A DNA stretch of 64,000 nt. Source: JAJFUV01 sp964561215 (GTDB lineage: Bacteria > Acidobacteriota > Terriglobia > Bryobacterales > Bryobacteraceae). How positions within the stretch are numbered: position 1 is the stretch's first letter; each line of letters begins with the position of its first letter. The stretch spans positions 91,134 to 155,133 of the forward strand of contig CAZLOS010000001.1 in assembly GCA_964561215.1 (NCBI GenBank), written 5' to 3'. The translations under genes were made by a program, and so were the position numbers. The notes below the pieces were generated by a model. The model searched no databases, was not told the DNA's origin, and saw only the letters and a list, made by a program, of their open reading frames with translations. Below, in pieces: positions 14,852 through 22,872 of the stretch.

Positions 14852-15583
14852 ATGCTCCAGGCATATTTTGATGAGAGCGGGAGATCTGATAACCGCGGAT
14901 TTCTGATAGTAGCGGGGTACATTTCGGATGTCGCTCGTTGGAACCTATGGTCAGGCTCGTGGACGGCCTTCCTGGCTACACATGGCATCAACGCCCTGCA
15001 CATGGCGAAGTTTGATCAACTGATCGATCCGTGCGAGAGAGACAATACCAAGCTGCAGATTGCCAGGATTATCAGAACTTACATCATGTGTGGTTTCGCT
15101 GTCTCGATTTATGACAGGGAGTACAGACAGTTGACGAGTCCCCAGTTCAGAAGTTCCAAGGGGAGCGCTTATACTCTATGTGTCCAGAAGTGCATTGAGT
15201 TGGCAATGCGGTGGGCAGAAGGGAACCGACCGGATCCCAGCGAGCCCATCGCTTTCGTTTTTGACAGAGGGCACAGAAATCAAAACCAAGCTCAGATTGA
15301 ACTGCAAAAGATTCGTAGAACTTCAATCGGGCACAGAAGGCCCCATGACACGTTCGCGTTTGAAGACGATCAAACTACAGTTCAACTTCAGTCCGCTGAC
15401 GTGTTGGCCTATTCTGCTTGGCAGATGTGGCGTAGGAGGAACTCCCCAATCCCTGGTTTGGTGGATGGCGGAAGGGGCAGGCCTGAGCGGTATCATTTCA
15501 CTCCAGACCGGATTGATGCACTTTATGCAGAGTATGAGCGTCTACGTCGTCGGCCATGGATGATGAACGGGAACCGATACTGA
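14852..15583 (+). CDS. DUF3800 domain-containing protein
   Basis: A 243-residue protein of DUF3800, a family with an RNase H-like fold suspected of nuclease activity and often found in mobile or defence-rich regions. The family hallmarks are visible: the N-terminal QAYFDESGRS with Asp-Glu-Ser, LHMAKF in the first third, FVFDRGHRNQNQAQIELQK in the middle and LQSADVLAYSAWQ near the C-terminus. These acidic residues would form the metal site. I prefer the ATG at 14852 because the domain starts there; the frame is open back to 14720. Composition is visibly less GC-rich than the neighbours, consistent with transfer. It stands alone, divergent from argC. Confidence 0.87.
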   Translation: MLQAYFDESGRSDNRGFLIVAGYISDVARWNLWSGSWTAFLATHGINALHMAKFDQLIDPCERDNTKLQIARIIRTYIMCGFAVSIYDREYRQLTSPQFRSSKGSAYTLCVQKCIELAMRWAEGNRPDPSEPIAFVFDRGHRNQNQAQIELQKIRRTSIGHRRPHDTFAFEDDQTTVQLQSADVLAYSAWQMWRRRNSPIPGLVDGGRGRPERYHFTPDRIDALYAEYERLRRRPWMMNGNRY

Positions 15584-15880
15584 GGGATGTTTCTTCCCCA
15601 AACGTTTTGAGGCCGTCTTGACCGCGAGGGGGGGGCATTTGCCTGTCGAGAGATTAGCACTGCGCACCAAACCACCCTGCGGGCCGACTAGTTGTCCGAC
15701 GGGTGAAGTGTCGGTTTGGGCCGAGATTTAGAAGCGTGCTTCTGGGCCTGCCTAGTGGATCACAACATGGCCTGGAGCACCAGGGCGTTGGAATTCATTG
15801 GGCGTTTCTTTGATCGGTTGGGCATAGTGTCCCCCCAGGGCAGAACTACAGAATGACTCAAATTGACTCAAGGCCATTTC
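15584..15880. other. Gene-free stretch after the DUF3800 gene
   Basis: About 300 bases with no credible gene on either strand. It contains a run of eight G near 15630, a short CCGAC/GTCGG hairpin near 15696-15714 and a short direct repeat of TGACTCAA near 15855-15872. Nothing resembles a tRNA, attachment site or insertion-sequence end. Confidence 0.5.
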
Positions 15881-17011
15881 TTAGAACTTCTTCAGTTCTT
15901 CGACAAGCGCGGTCAGGCCGCGCTTGCGGTAGAGTTCCGTGAGGCGGAGTTCTTCGGCTGATGGTGCCACTGTGCCCAGCAGGCGCGCGGATTCCAGCGA
16001 GGCCCGGCTGGGAATCCATGTGCCGCCGCCCGCGAATTGCACCTGGCTCACATATCCCTTGATGCCGCGGATCGCCAGCGGCGGGCCTGTGCGGCTGTTG
16101 AAACGCAGCGAGGTTTCCTGCTGCACTTGGGAGGCGGCACCCGGCGCGAGCTTCAGTTCGGCGGGCATGGCTCCGGCAAGAAACTGGCGTCCAGCGCGGT
16201 CTTCCAGAATCCAGCCGATCTCGATGTATTCCACCTCACGCTTGCTGAGGTTGCGTATGTCCAGGCGCGGCGCGCGCATCTCGTTACCCGCCACCAGCGC
16301 TTCTCCGGAAATGGCCTCCACTGGGGAATCCCCCAGCTTCAGGAAAGCCAGCTTCACTTCCTGACCGGCGCCCGCCGCCGTGGCGCGGCCGCTCCTTGCC
16401 ATCTGCAAATCCAGCCGCGGCCGCTCGGCCTGCCGGGCCAGGCTTGCCACCACGTCCTGCCGCAAGGCCTCCGGACCGCGGGCCTCCAGCACACTCTTGA
16501 AGTACTTCCGGTCGCGCTGCGCTTCCAACTCCCACGCGGTCATGGTGCGGCGCGAATTCAGCCGGTTCGGTCCGAAAAAGGACAGATCGTCGAACAGGAT
16601 CCCGTCGAGCTTCACCTCGACCAGCGGTCCGGTGTTTGGCGTCAGCGGCCTCAGCAGGCGCAAATCCACACGCACGGGGAAAGCCTCGCCGCTTGCGACG
16701 TTCAGGCTGGGCACGGCGACCGAGGCTTTGCCTCCCGGCGTCACTTCCTGCGCCAGCACCAGCAGGGTGACCGAACGAATGCGCCGCGCGCCGGAGTTCC
16801 GCAGAGAAAGCGAGGTGTGCAGATCCAGCACCAGCGCACCGCCGCGAGCTGTCGCGCGTGTTTCGCCCCAGTCGGCCGAGACCAGCGAAAGCGGAGAGTC
16901 GCTGGGGAAGTTCACTTTGACCGACGTTCGCGGATCGACGGGAACCTGGGCCAGCGCGGCCCAGGCCAGCAGCAGTACGGGAATGAATACGTATTTACTG
17001 CGCATAGACAT
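15881..17011 (-). CDS. Exported protein of unknown function, third gene of the sigma operon
   Basis: Unrecognised 376-residue protein with a Sec signal (KYVFIPVLLLAWAALAQVP). The rest is beta-rich, with repeated strand patterns such as ARGGALVLDLHTSLSLRNSG and EIGWILEDRAGRQFLAG. These read like two beta-sandwich modules of the kind seen in extracellular or periplasmic adhesion and secretion accessory proteins. No catalytic motif or transmembrane helix beyond the signal is seen. Its start overlaps the anti-sigma gene by 17 bases, so it is co-translated with it. That linkage suggests it senses or mediates the envelope condition answered by the sigma factor, which is inference from position only. 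Confidence 0.65.
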   Translation of the reverse strand: MSMRSKYVFIPVLLLAWAALAQVPVDPRTSVKVNFPSDSPLSLVSADWGETRATARGGALVLDLHTSLSLRNSGARRIRSVTLLVLAQEVTPGGKASVAVPSLNVASGEAFPVRVDLRLLRPLTPNTGPLVEVKLDGILFDDLSFFGPNRLNSRRTMTAWELEAQRDRKYFKSVLEARGPEALRQDVVASLARQAERPRLDLQMARSGRATAAGAGQEVKLAFLKLGDSPVEAISGEALVAGNEMRAPRLDIRNLSKREVEYIEIGWILEDRAGRQFLAGAMPAELKLAPGAASQVQQETSLRFNSRTGPPLAIRGIKGYVSQVQFAGGGTWIPSRASLESARLLGTVAPSAEELRLTELYRKRGLTALVEELKKF

Positions 17012-17558
17012 TTGTGATGGTCACGTGGCCCGTTTCCGAATCCACGTACCGGGCTCGCAGGACTCCTTGCATGTTCACCGAAACCGCCACGGGCTCGGAA
17101 CCCGGGTTCAGCAAGGTGAGCGAGCGGTTGTCCTGCTTGAGTTCAATTCCTACCCCTGTCGCCTCCAGCGTCACATCCGCCTTGTTCGCAACCTGTACTA
17201 GCGCCGGTTGCGGCAGGTTCAGCCAAAGTCCCAGGACGACAGTAAGCACAGCGGAAGCCAGGGCCAGCGCCTGCCGGTTGCCAAACGCAACGCGGTGTCC
17301 CACGGCGGCCACGCACTGATCGGCCTCGACGCCGACGTGTATGTTGGCCTTCATCTCCGCGGCCAGGCGATTCCAGTTCAGATCCGCTGGAAGTTCTCCG
17401 GCCCAATCCCTCACCAAATCCCGGTCCCCGGCGAAGGCAAGGCTTGTGGCGCGGCAATCCGGACACTGATCCAGGTGCCGGCGAACGCGGCGCTTGTCGA
17501 AAAATCCCAGCTCGCCGCCGGCCATCAACGCCAGTTCGGACTCGCTTGGATGTTTCAT
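16995..17558 (-). CDS. Anti-sigma factor with zinc-finger domain
   Basis: Membrane-anchored anti-sigma factor, 187 residues. The N-terminal zinc-binding anti-sigma domain shows H28-x3-C32-x2-C35 (RRHLDQCPDC). A single transmembrane segment spans about 96-114 (ALALASAVLTVVLGLWLNL), and the remaining 75 residues would be periplasmic. It would hold the ECF sigma factor inactive at the inner face of the membrane until a signal releases it. Its ATG overlaps the sigma gene stop by 4 bases (ATGA), the usual arrangement. The periplasmic portion is small and carries no recognisable sensor fold, leaving the downstream exported protein as a possible sensor. Confidence 0.88.
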   Translation of the reverse strand: MKHPSESELALMAGGELGFFDKRRVRRHLDQCPDCRATSLAFAGDRDLVRDWAGELPADLNWNRLAAEMKANIHVGVEADQCVAAVGHRVAFGNRQALALASAVLTVVLGLWLNLPQPALVQVANKADVTLEATGVGIELKQDNRSLTLLNPGSEPVAVSVNMQGVLRARYVDSETGHVTITNVYAQ

Positions 17559-18127
17559 GGCCTCCTTCTTTCCATGTATCGGCGCAATTTCACGCGCGCA
17601 TTGGCAATGTGCGATCGAACCGTGGCCTTGGAACAGCCGAGCCGTTTGGCCACTTCGCCTGCCTCCAGGCCCTCCACATCGCGCAATAGCAGCGCGATGC
17701 GTTCCCGGCCGGTCAACAATCGCAGACCGTCCTCCAAATACGCCCGTTTTTCCGAGCGCAATACCAACTGCTCGGGGCTCTCCGTGACCGGCGCGGTCAC
17801 CGGCTCGGGAACCTCGTCAAAATCCACAAAACTGGCGCGCCCGCGGCGGCGTACAAAATCGATGGCCGTGTTGGTGGCGATGCGGCCCAACCAGTGCGTG
17901 GCCTTCTCGGCGTCCTTTAACTGGTCCTCCCGCTGGAGCGCCTTGATGAAGGTTTCCTGTGTGAGATCCTGGGCGTCGCTCGGGTTTCCTACGATGCGGT
18001 ATATGAGTACAAAGATCCGGCGCAGGTTCTCCGCGACGAACCGGTCATGCCGTTCCCGGATATCCGGGATGGGGCTCTCGGCGGTTTCGCTCATTCCGGC
18101 TTGCCAGGCTTCCAGAACCGTGACCAT
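17555..18127 (-). CDS. ECF-type RNA polymerase sigma factor
   Basis: Extracytoplasmic-function sigma factor of about 190 residues. Region 2 contains RIVGNPSDAQDLTQETFIKA and the -10 recognition stretch TNTAIDFVRRR. Region 4 has the helix-turn-helix EVAKRLGCSKATVRSHIANA followed by RVKLRRYM. An acidic linker (EVPEPVTAPVTE) joins them. I chose the ATG at 18127; an ATG at 18094 (MSETAESPIPD) and a TTG at 18139 are also possible. It heads a three-gene unit with the anti-sigma factor and an exported protein. ECF units of this form usually control their own promoter and nearby envelope genes; the divergent propeller gene upstream is a candidate target. Confidence 0.92.
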   Translation of the reverse strand: MVTVLEAWQAGMSETAESPIPDIRERHDRFVAENLRRIFVLIYRIVGNPSDAQDLTQETFIKALQREDQLKDAEKATHWLGRIATNTAIDFVRRRGRASFVDFDEVPEPVTAPVTESPEQLVLRSEKRAYLEDGLRLLTGRERIALLLRDVEGLEAGEVAKRLGCSKATVRSHIANARVKLRRYMERRRP

Positions 18128-18175
18128 GCGCGCCCACAAGGGCCTTCATAAACCCTGACGCAGAATCACGCTAAA

Positions 18176-18202
18176 CGTGGAGGCAAAGTTAGGCCCTCCA
18201 CG
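18176..18202. other. Inverted repeat in the divergent sigma / propeller intergenic region
   Basis: CGTGGAGG and CCTCCACG form a perfect 8-bp inverted repeat separated by 11 bases, inside the roughly 160-base divergent region. It could be an operator shared by the two divergent transcripts or a leader hairpin of the sigma mRNA. Confidence 0.35.
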
Positions 18203-18290
18203 CCGAATCCCATTATGATGCCAACCGCGCAAGGCGGAACAAGTTGCTGAATCGGCGCATGATACTCTGTTACGGAGAGGAGCGCCAAAG

Positions 18291-20399
18291 ATGGGATTCA
18301 GGTTGTTTGCTCTGGCCGCCCTGGCGGCCGCCGGATACGCTGGCCCGGGGATCCGGGTCGGGACGTTCCAGGCCGAAGTCCGGACCTTTTATACAACCCA
18401 AGACGGACTGCCGTCTGATGACGTGACTGCCGTTTCGGTCACGCCGGCCGGTGCGATCCTGGCGGTCACGCCGAAAGGCGCGGTCGAGTTCGACTCGGGA
18501 AGATGGCGCATGGCCTCCCTGCCGGAGCCGGCGGCCACGGCCGGCGACTTTGCGGGCGAGCGCGCCGGGATCCGCCAGACAGCCAAGGGGCCGCGCGGCG
18601 AGGAAGCCGCTGCCACCTCGGCCGGCCTGTTCGAACGATCCGGTGGTGGCGCCTGGCAGCGTCTATTCCCGCGCGATAGCATCCGCAGCTGGGCGCCCGT
18701 GGATGTGCGTGGCGTGGCCTACGATTCGCGCGGACGGCTGTGGTTCGCGTCGCCGCAAGGCGCAGGCTGCCGCGAGGCTATGGACCGCTGGTCGCTCTAC
18801 GAAGGCCGCGACGGACTGCCGTACAACGACTTCACCGCCATGACCGCCGGGCCGGACGGCGACGTCTGGTTCGGCACGAAGATCGGCGCGATCCACTTCG
18901 ACGGCAAGACCTGGGAATACCGTCAGGGCCTGCGCTGGCTACCCTCCGACCAGGTGCGCTCCATCGCCGTCACCGCCTCGGGCGATGCCTGGTTCGCCAC
19001 GCCGAAGGGGGTCGGCCTGATCGCGCACCGCCCCATGACGCTGGCGGAGAAAGCGCGCCGGTTCGAGGAACACATCGACAAGCGCTGCCGCCGCACGCCG
19101 CTCGGCTATGTGCACGGGATAAACCTGGCGCGCACGGGCGATCTCTGCGAGTGGAAGAACATGGATTCCGACAATGACGGCCTGTGGACCGCCATGTATG
19201 GCGCCGGAGAGTGCTTCGCCTGGGCGGCCACCAAGGATCCGGAAGCCAAACGCCGCGCCAAGATGGCCTTCGAAGCGTTGCGTTTTCTCCAAACTGTCAC
19301 CCAGGGCGGCACTCCACCCGCCCTTCCGGGTTACGTGGCCCGCACCATCCTGCCCGGCGACGGACCTAATCCCAACGCGCACGATTACACGCGCGAGAAG
19401 GACGAGCGCACTCGCGCCACCCGCGACAAACTTTGGAAGGTCCTGGTGCCGCGCTGGCCGCGCAGCGCCGACGGCAAGTGGTATTGGAAGGCCGATACCA
19501 GCTCGGACGAACTCGACGGCCACTACTTCTTCTATGCCACCTACTACGACCTGGTGGCCGACACGCCGGAGGAGAAGCAGCGCGTCCGCGAGGTGGTCGA
19601 CGCGCTCACCAGCCACCTGGTCGACCACAATTTCCAGTTGATCGACTGGGACGGCAAAGTCACGCGCTGGGGCGTCTACAATCCCGAGGCGCTCAATGAC
19701 GGGCCATTCGTGATGGAACGCGGGCTTAATTCGCTGAGCATCCTCTCGTACCTGCGAACAGCTGAGCATATCACTGGCAATGCCAAGTACGCCCGCGCCT
19801 ACGACGAATTGGTGAAGCGGCACAGCTACCACACCAACGCGCTGGTGGCCAAGCTTCACGAAGGCCAGGGCACAGGCAACCACTCCGACGACGAGATGGC
19901 TTTCATGAGCTATTACGACCTGCTCAAGTACGAGAAGGATCCGAGGTTGCGCTCGCTTTACGCCCTCTCGATGTACCGCTACTGGATGGACGAGCGGCCG
20001 GAGATGAACCCGGTGTTCGATTTCATGTTCGCCGCCAGCACGATGGATGTCGCCTACACGGATGCTTTCGAGCGCTTGAAAATCGCGCCCGACGGCGACT
20101 GGTTGGAGAAGAGCGTATCGACGCTGGTGCGCTATCCGCTGGACACCATCGACTGGCGGGTCGCCAACAGCCATCGCATCGACATCACCCCGCTGCCGCG
20201 CACACCCGGCGCGGCCCGTCGCCGTGCGCTGGGGTGTCGCCCGGACGGCACCGCCCTACCGGTGGACGAGCGCTTCGTGGACCATTGGAACCAGAACCCG
20301 TATGCGCTCGACCAGGGCGGATCCGGCCGCTACTCGACCGACGGAGCGGCCTTCCTGCTGCCTTACTACATGGGCCTCTACCACGGTTATGTCGAGTAG
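18291..20399 (+). CDS. Propeller-domain protein fused to an alpha/alpha-toroid (glycosidase-like) domain
   Basis: Exported 702-residue protein with an unusual architecture. After a signal peptide (FRLFALAALAAAGYAGPG), residues about 30-245 carry two-component-regulator-propeller type repeats, for example DGLPSDDVTAVSVTPAG, DGLPYNDFTAMTAGPDGDVW and SDQVRSIAVTASGDAWFATP. From about 255 to 702 follows an all-helical region with NMDSDNDGLWTAMYGAGE, GHYFFYATYYDLVADTPEEK and a GTGNHSDDEMAFMSYYDLL segment, typical of six-hairpin toroids. No histidine kinase or transmembrane domain follows, unlike hybrid two-component systems. A GGAGAGGAG precedes the start. It may bind and act on a polysaccharide; the enzyme activity is unproven. 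Confidence 0.75.
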   Translation: MGFRLFALAALAAAGYAGPGIRVGTFQAEVRTFYTTQDGLPSDDVTAVSVTPAGAILAVTPKGAVEFDSGRWRMASLPEPAATAGDFAGERAGIRQTAKGPRGEEAAATSAGLFERSGGGAWQRLFPRDSIRSWAPVDVRGVAYDSRGRLWFASPQGAGCREAMDRWSLYEGRDGLPYNDFTAMTAGPDGDVWFGTKIGAIHFDGKTWEYRQGLRWLPSDQVRSIAVTASGDAWFATPKGVGLIAHRPMTLAEKARRFEEHIDKRCRRTPLGYVHGINLARTGDLCEWKNMDSDNDGLWTAMYGAGECFAWAATKDPEAKRRAKMAFEALRFLQTVTQGGTPPALPGYVARTILPGDGPNPNAHDYTREKDERTRATRDKLWKVLVPRWPRSADGKWYWKADTSSDELDGHYFFYATYYDLVADTPEEKQRVREVVDALTSHLVDHNFQLIDWDGKVTRWGVYNPEALNDGPFVMERGLNSLSILSYLRTAEHITGNAKYARAYDELVKRHSYHTNALVAKLHEGQGTGNHSDDEMAFMSYYDLLKYEKDPRLRSLYALSMYRYWMDERPEMNPVFDFMFAASTMDVAYTDAFERLKIAPDGDWLEKSVSTLVRYPLDTIDWRVANSHRIDITPLPRTPGAARRRALGCRPDGTALPVDERFVDHWNQNPYALDQGGSGRYSTDGAAFLLPYYMGLYHGYVE

Positions 20400-20402
20400 G
20401 GC

Positions 20403-22577
20403 TTAGGACAGCCACCGCCTTTGGCCGTCGCGGATTTCGAGGGTCACATCGCGGCCCAGATGGCAGAATGTGTAGCGCGCGCCTTCGAGCCGCCTCGATG
20501 GCGTGACGGTTTCGCGCAGGCCGTCCAGATGCGGCCACACGCCGATGCAGCCGCGCAGGAAGCCCCACAGGATCAGCAGGGCGTTATCCAGCGGCTCGCT
20601 CGATAGGAATCCGGTGTCCCATTTGAGCCCCGCGGCCCACAATCGCGTGCGCGCATAACCGTGGCGCATGACGCGGTCGAAGGTGTCATAGGCCTGCTCG
20701 GCCTGTCCGGCAACGGCGCGCGCGGCGATTTCAAACCCGGTGGTGTGGAAGAACGCGTTGCCGTTTTCGTAATTCGGATACACCTTCTGGTTGCCGGGCA
20801 CGCCGAAATCCACCATGTCGCCCAACCGGGTGATGGGGATCATGTTGCACGGAGTCGCCCAGATGGTTTCGCGCGGGATCTTGAACTGGCGGCAGAGTTC
20901 GTCGTAGCGCCGATCCAGGTTGGCCAGAATACGACTCGCCTTGGTCCGATCCGCGACGCCGTGCACGATGGCGAGCAGGTTCTGGTCGGTGTAGAAGTAA
21001 CGGCGGCCGGACTCGGGCATCTTCTCGCGGACGTCGATCCAGTCCATGTAGAAGCCGCGCTCGTCGTCCCAGAAGACCTGGTTGTAGCCCGCCACGGCCT
21101 TCTTGTGTAAGGTGCTGAACCGGGCCGCGCCCTCCACATCGCCGAGCCAATCTTTCATCTCCGCCATGGCATCGAGCGCCATGACGCAGTAGACATTCGT
21201 GATGGCGTCCTTGTGGCCGAACTTGATGATGTCGTACCAGTTCGAGCAGTCGTGCTGGCCGTTTGGCAGGCCCGAAGTCCCGGGGATTTCGACCACGCCG
21301 TCCTGATCGCGGTCCAGCGCGACCTGGTAGCCGGCCACGCGGTCGAGAACCGGCATGACGCTTCGTAGCCAGTCGCGGTCGCCGGTCTGCAACGCGTGAT
21401 GATACATAGCGAGGATGAAGTGGGGAATCTGGTCGAGGAGATTGCCCCACTGGACGCGGTAATAGCCTTCCACCCACCATCGCGGAAGGACGTAGCCGTC
21501 CGGCTCTACGCCGGTTGCGGCGAAGAACGTGAGCTGTTTGCGCAGCGCGGCAAGCGATTTGCCGTGCTTTGCGAAGATGCCCTGCACCATGGGGAAGAAA
21601 GCCATCTCGTGCAGGCAGGGAACGCTGGCCGGATTGTTGCCAAACATCCACCCCATCCAGCCATTCATCACGGCGGCCATGCTGTGCGCCTGCTCGTTGA
21701 GGAAGCGGTCGGGAAGGCTCAGACCGAGCGGCGCGATGCCTTTGTGCGGGACGAGCTTCAATGTCCAATCCTGAATCTGCGTGGAGCCGCGCCGGCGCAG
21801 GACGGGCCCCCCGCGCCGGTCTACCGTCTCGGCGCCGACCGCGACGTAGGGCGAGGTACCGTCGGCCGGCGTCTTGGCGTAGCTGAACCAGCCCTCGGTG
21901 AGCCGGCTCTCCAGGGCCATCGACGACGGAGCGAAGAGGATCTCCTGGTTGCGATTCGGCGAAATGACCTCGTGGCAGCGCGATTTGGCGTCCAGCAGAA
22001 AAGCGCGCGTGCCGTCGAGCAGCATCTCCGTGTCCAGGAAGCCTGCGATCTCGCCGAATCGAGCACCGGGCGCGGAGAGGGTTTCGCCCTTGGTCCCCTC
22101 GGTGCGAAATATCAGGGCGGGGAAGCGATCCGCCGCGACACGGGGGTCTTCGAGGTACGTCCGCTCGATCCTCCAGTGCAGTTGGTCTCCGTCCACCTCG
22201 ATCAGCCACTTTTCGCGCGCGAGAGGAGCATCTTCCGGCCCCAGAAGGATCTCCTCGACGCGCAGGCGCCCGGCACCTTCATGAGTGATCCTGGTCCGGT
22301 CCGTCGCCCGGCTCATCAGCCACCCAGCGTCACTCACTAATAAACCTGTGCAACTCCGCGCCAACGGCTGCGGTTTCGTATACAGCAGATTCGCCGTGAA
22401 CCGCCCGTTCTCGTTCCAGGCCAATTGTTCGATCCAGACGCCGTCGGGTCCGGAGTGCAGGCGCAGACGGAATGTTTCGTTCCGGAGTTCGAAGAGATTG
22501 GGTCCATCCGCCCCAAGCCGCAACGGAGCGCTCAATGCGCCCGAGGCTGTTTCAAGGAAAGCTTTCCTGGTGAGCAC
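20403..22577 (-). CDS. Six-hairpin glycosidase-like protein, exported
   Basis: Large 724-residue protein starting at a GTG (22577) with a Tat-like N-terminus (VLTRKAFLETASGALSAPL, with Arg-Lys instead of Arg-Arg). Residues about 25-290 are beta-rich. From about 300 the alpha/alpha-toroid fold of six-hairpin glycosidases appears: NGWMGWMFGNNPASVPCLHE, RWWVEGYYRVQWGNLLDQ, the acidic DRDQDGVVEIPGTSGL, and GFYMDWIDVREKMPE. The region DQDGVVEIP followed by HDCSNWYDII resembles the acidic active-site segments of GH78, GH63 and GH94-like enzymes, so hydrolysis of rhamnosidic or glucosidic bonds is plausible but the family is not fixed. It ends 3 bases from the convergent propeller/toroid gene, which also has a toroid domain. 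Confidence 0.75.
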   Translation of the reverse strand: MLTRKAFLETASGALSAPLRLGADGPNLFELRNETFRLRLHSGPDGVWIEQLAWNENGRFTANLLYTKPQPLARSCTGLLVSDAGWLMSRATDRTRITHEGAGRLRVEEILLGPEDAPLAREKWLIEVDGDQLHWRIERTYLEDPRVAADRFPALIFRTEGTKGETLSAPGARFGEIAGFLDTEMLLDGTRAFLLDAKSRCHEVISPNRNQEILFAPSSMALESRLTEGWFSYAKTPADGTSPYVAVGAETVDRRGGPVLRRRGSTQIQDWTLKLVPHKGIAPLGLSLPDRFLNEQAHSMAAVMNGWMGWMFGNNPASVPCLHEMAFFPMVQGIFAKHGKSLAALRKQLTFFAATGVEPDGYVLPRWWVEGYYRVQWGNLLDQIPHFILAMYHHALQTGDRDWLRSVMPVLDRVAGYQVALDRDQDGVVEIPGTSGLPNGQHDCSNWYDIIKFGHKDAITNVYCVMALDAMAEMKDWLGDVEGAARFSTLHKKAVAGYNQVFWDDERGFYMDWIDVREKMPESGRRYFYTDQNLLAIVHGVADRTKASRILANLDRRYDELCRQFKIPRETIWATPCNMIPITRLGDMVDFGVPGNQKVYPNYENGNAFFHTTGFEIAARAVAGQAEQAYDTFDRVMRHGYARTRLWAAGLKWDTGFLSSEPLDNALLILWGFLRGCIGVWPHLDGLRETVTPSRRLEGARYTFCHLGRDVTLEIRDGQRRWLS

Positions 22578-22587
22578 GGTCTTAAGT

Positions 22588-22746
22588 CTATCGAAGAAGA
22601 CTTCGGAAGGCAGCCGGCGCGGCCGTCGTGTTGTGTCCCGGCAACGGACTGCGTACCGGCGCGGACCATGTGAGCCCGCCGCCTCGGAAACCTTCGGCCG
22701 CGGTGCATGCCGCAGCCATTATCAGAAGGAGAGGCAGGGTTTTCAT
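22588..22746 (-). CDS. Small exported peptide or gene remnant
   Basis: A 52-codon frame starting MKTLPLLLIMAAACTAAEG, a convincing signal peptide with a Cys that could be a lipobox-like site. About 33 residues of low-complexity sequence follow with no recognisable domain. It ends 10 bases before the GTG of the six-hairpin gene and has no clear ribosome binding site. Either a genuine tiny lipoprotein or the stump of a decayed exported protein. Confidence 0.3.
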   Translation of the reverse strand: MKTLPLLLIMAAACTAAEGFRGGGLTWSAPVRSPLPGHNTTAAPAAFRSLLR

Positions 22747-22872
22747 GCGGTGTTGATTGTATTTCGTGGACGAAACTTGGCGCAAGCTCTTATCTTCGAG
22801 GCAGGCGCGCGTTCACCATGGCGGGAAGCCATTCCGGATGGTGATGCTATAGTTTCCTTTTGGGTTAACGCT

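Noticed and set aside
15584..15880. Possible tRNA remnant, attachment site or transposon end
   Set aside because: No cloverleaf, no TTCGAATC-type arm and no terminal inverted repeat could be found.
22285..22872. N-terminal extension of the GH67/GH20-N-type gene
   Set aside because: The frame is open from 22285, but the signal peptide begins at 22873 or 22897 and the extension is antisense to the six-hairpin gene.
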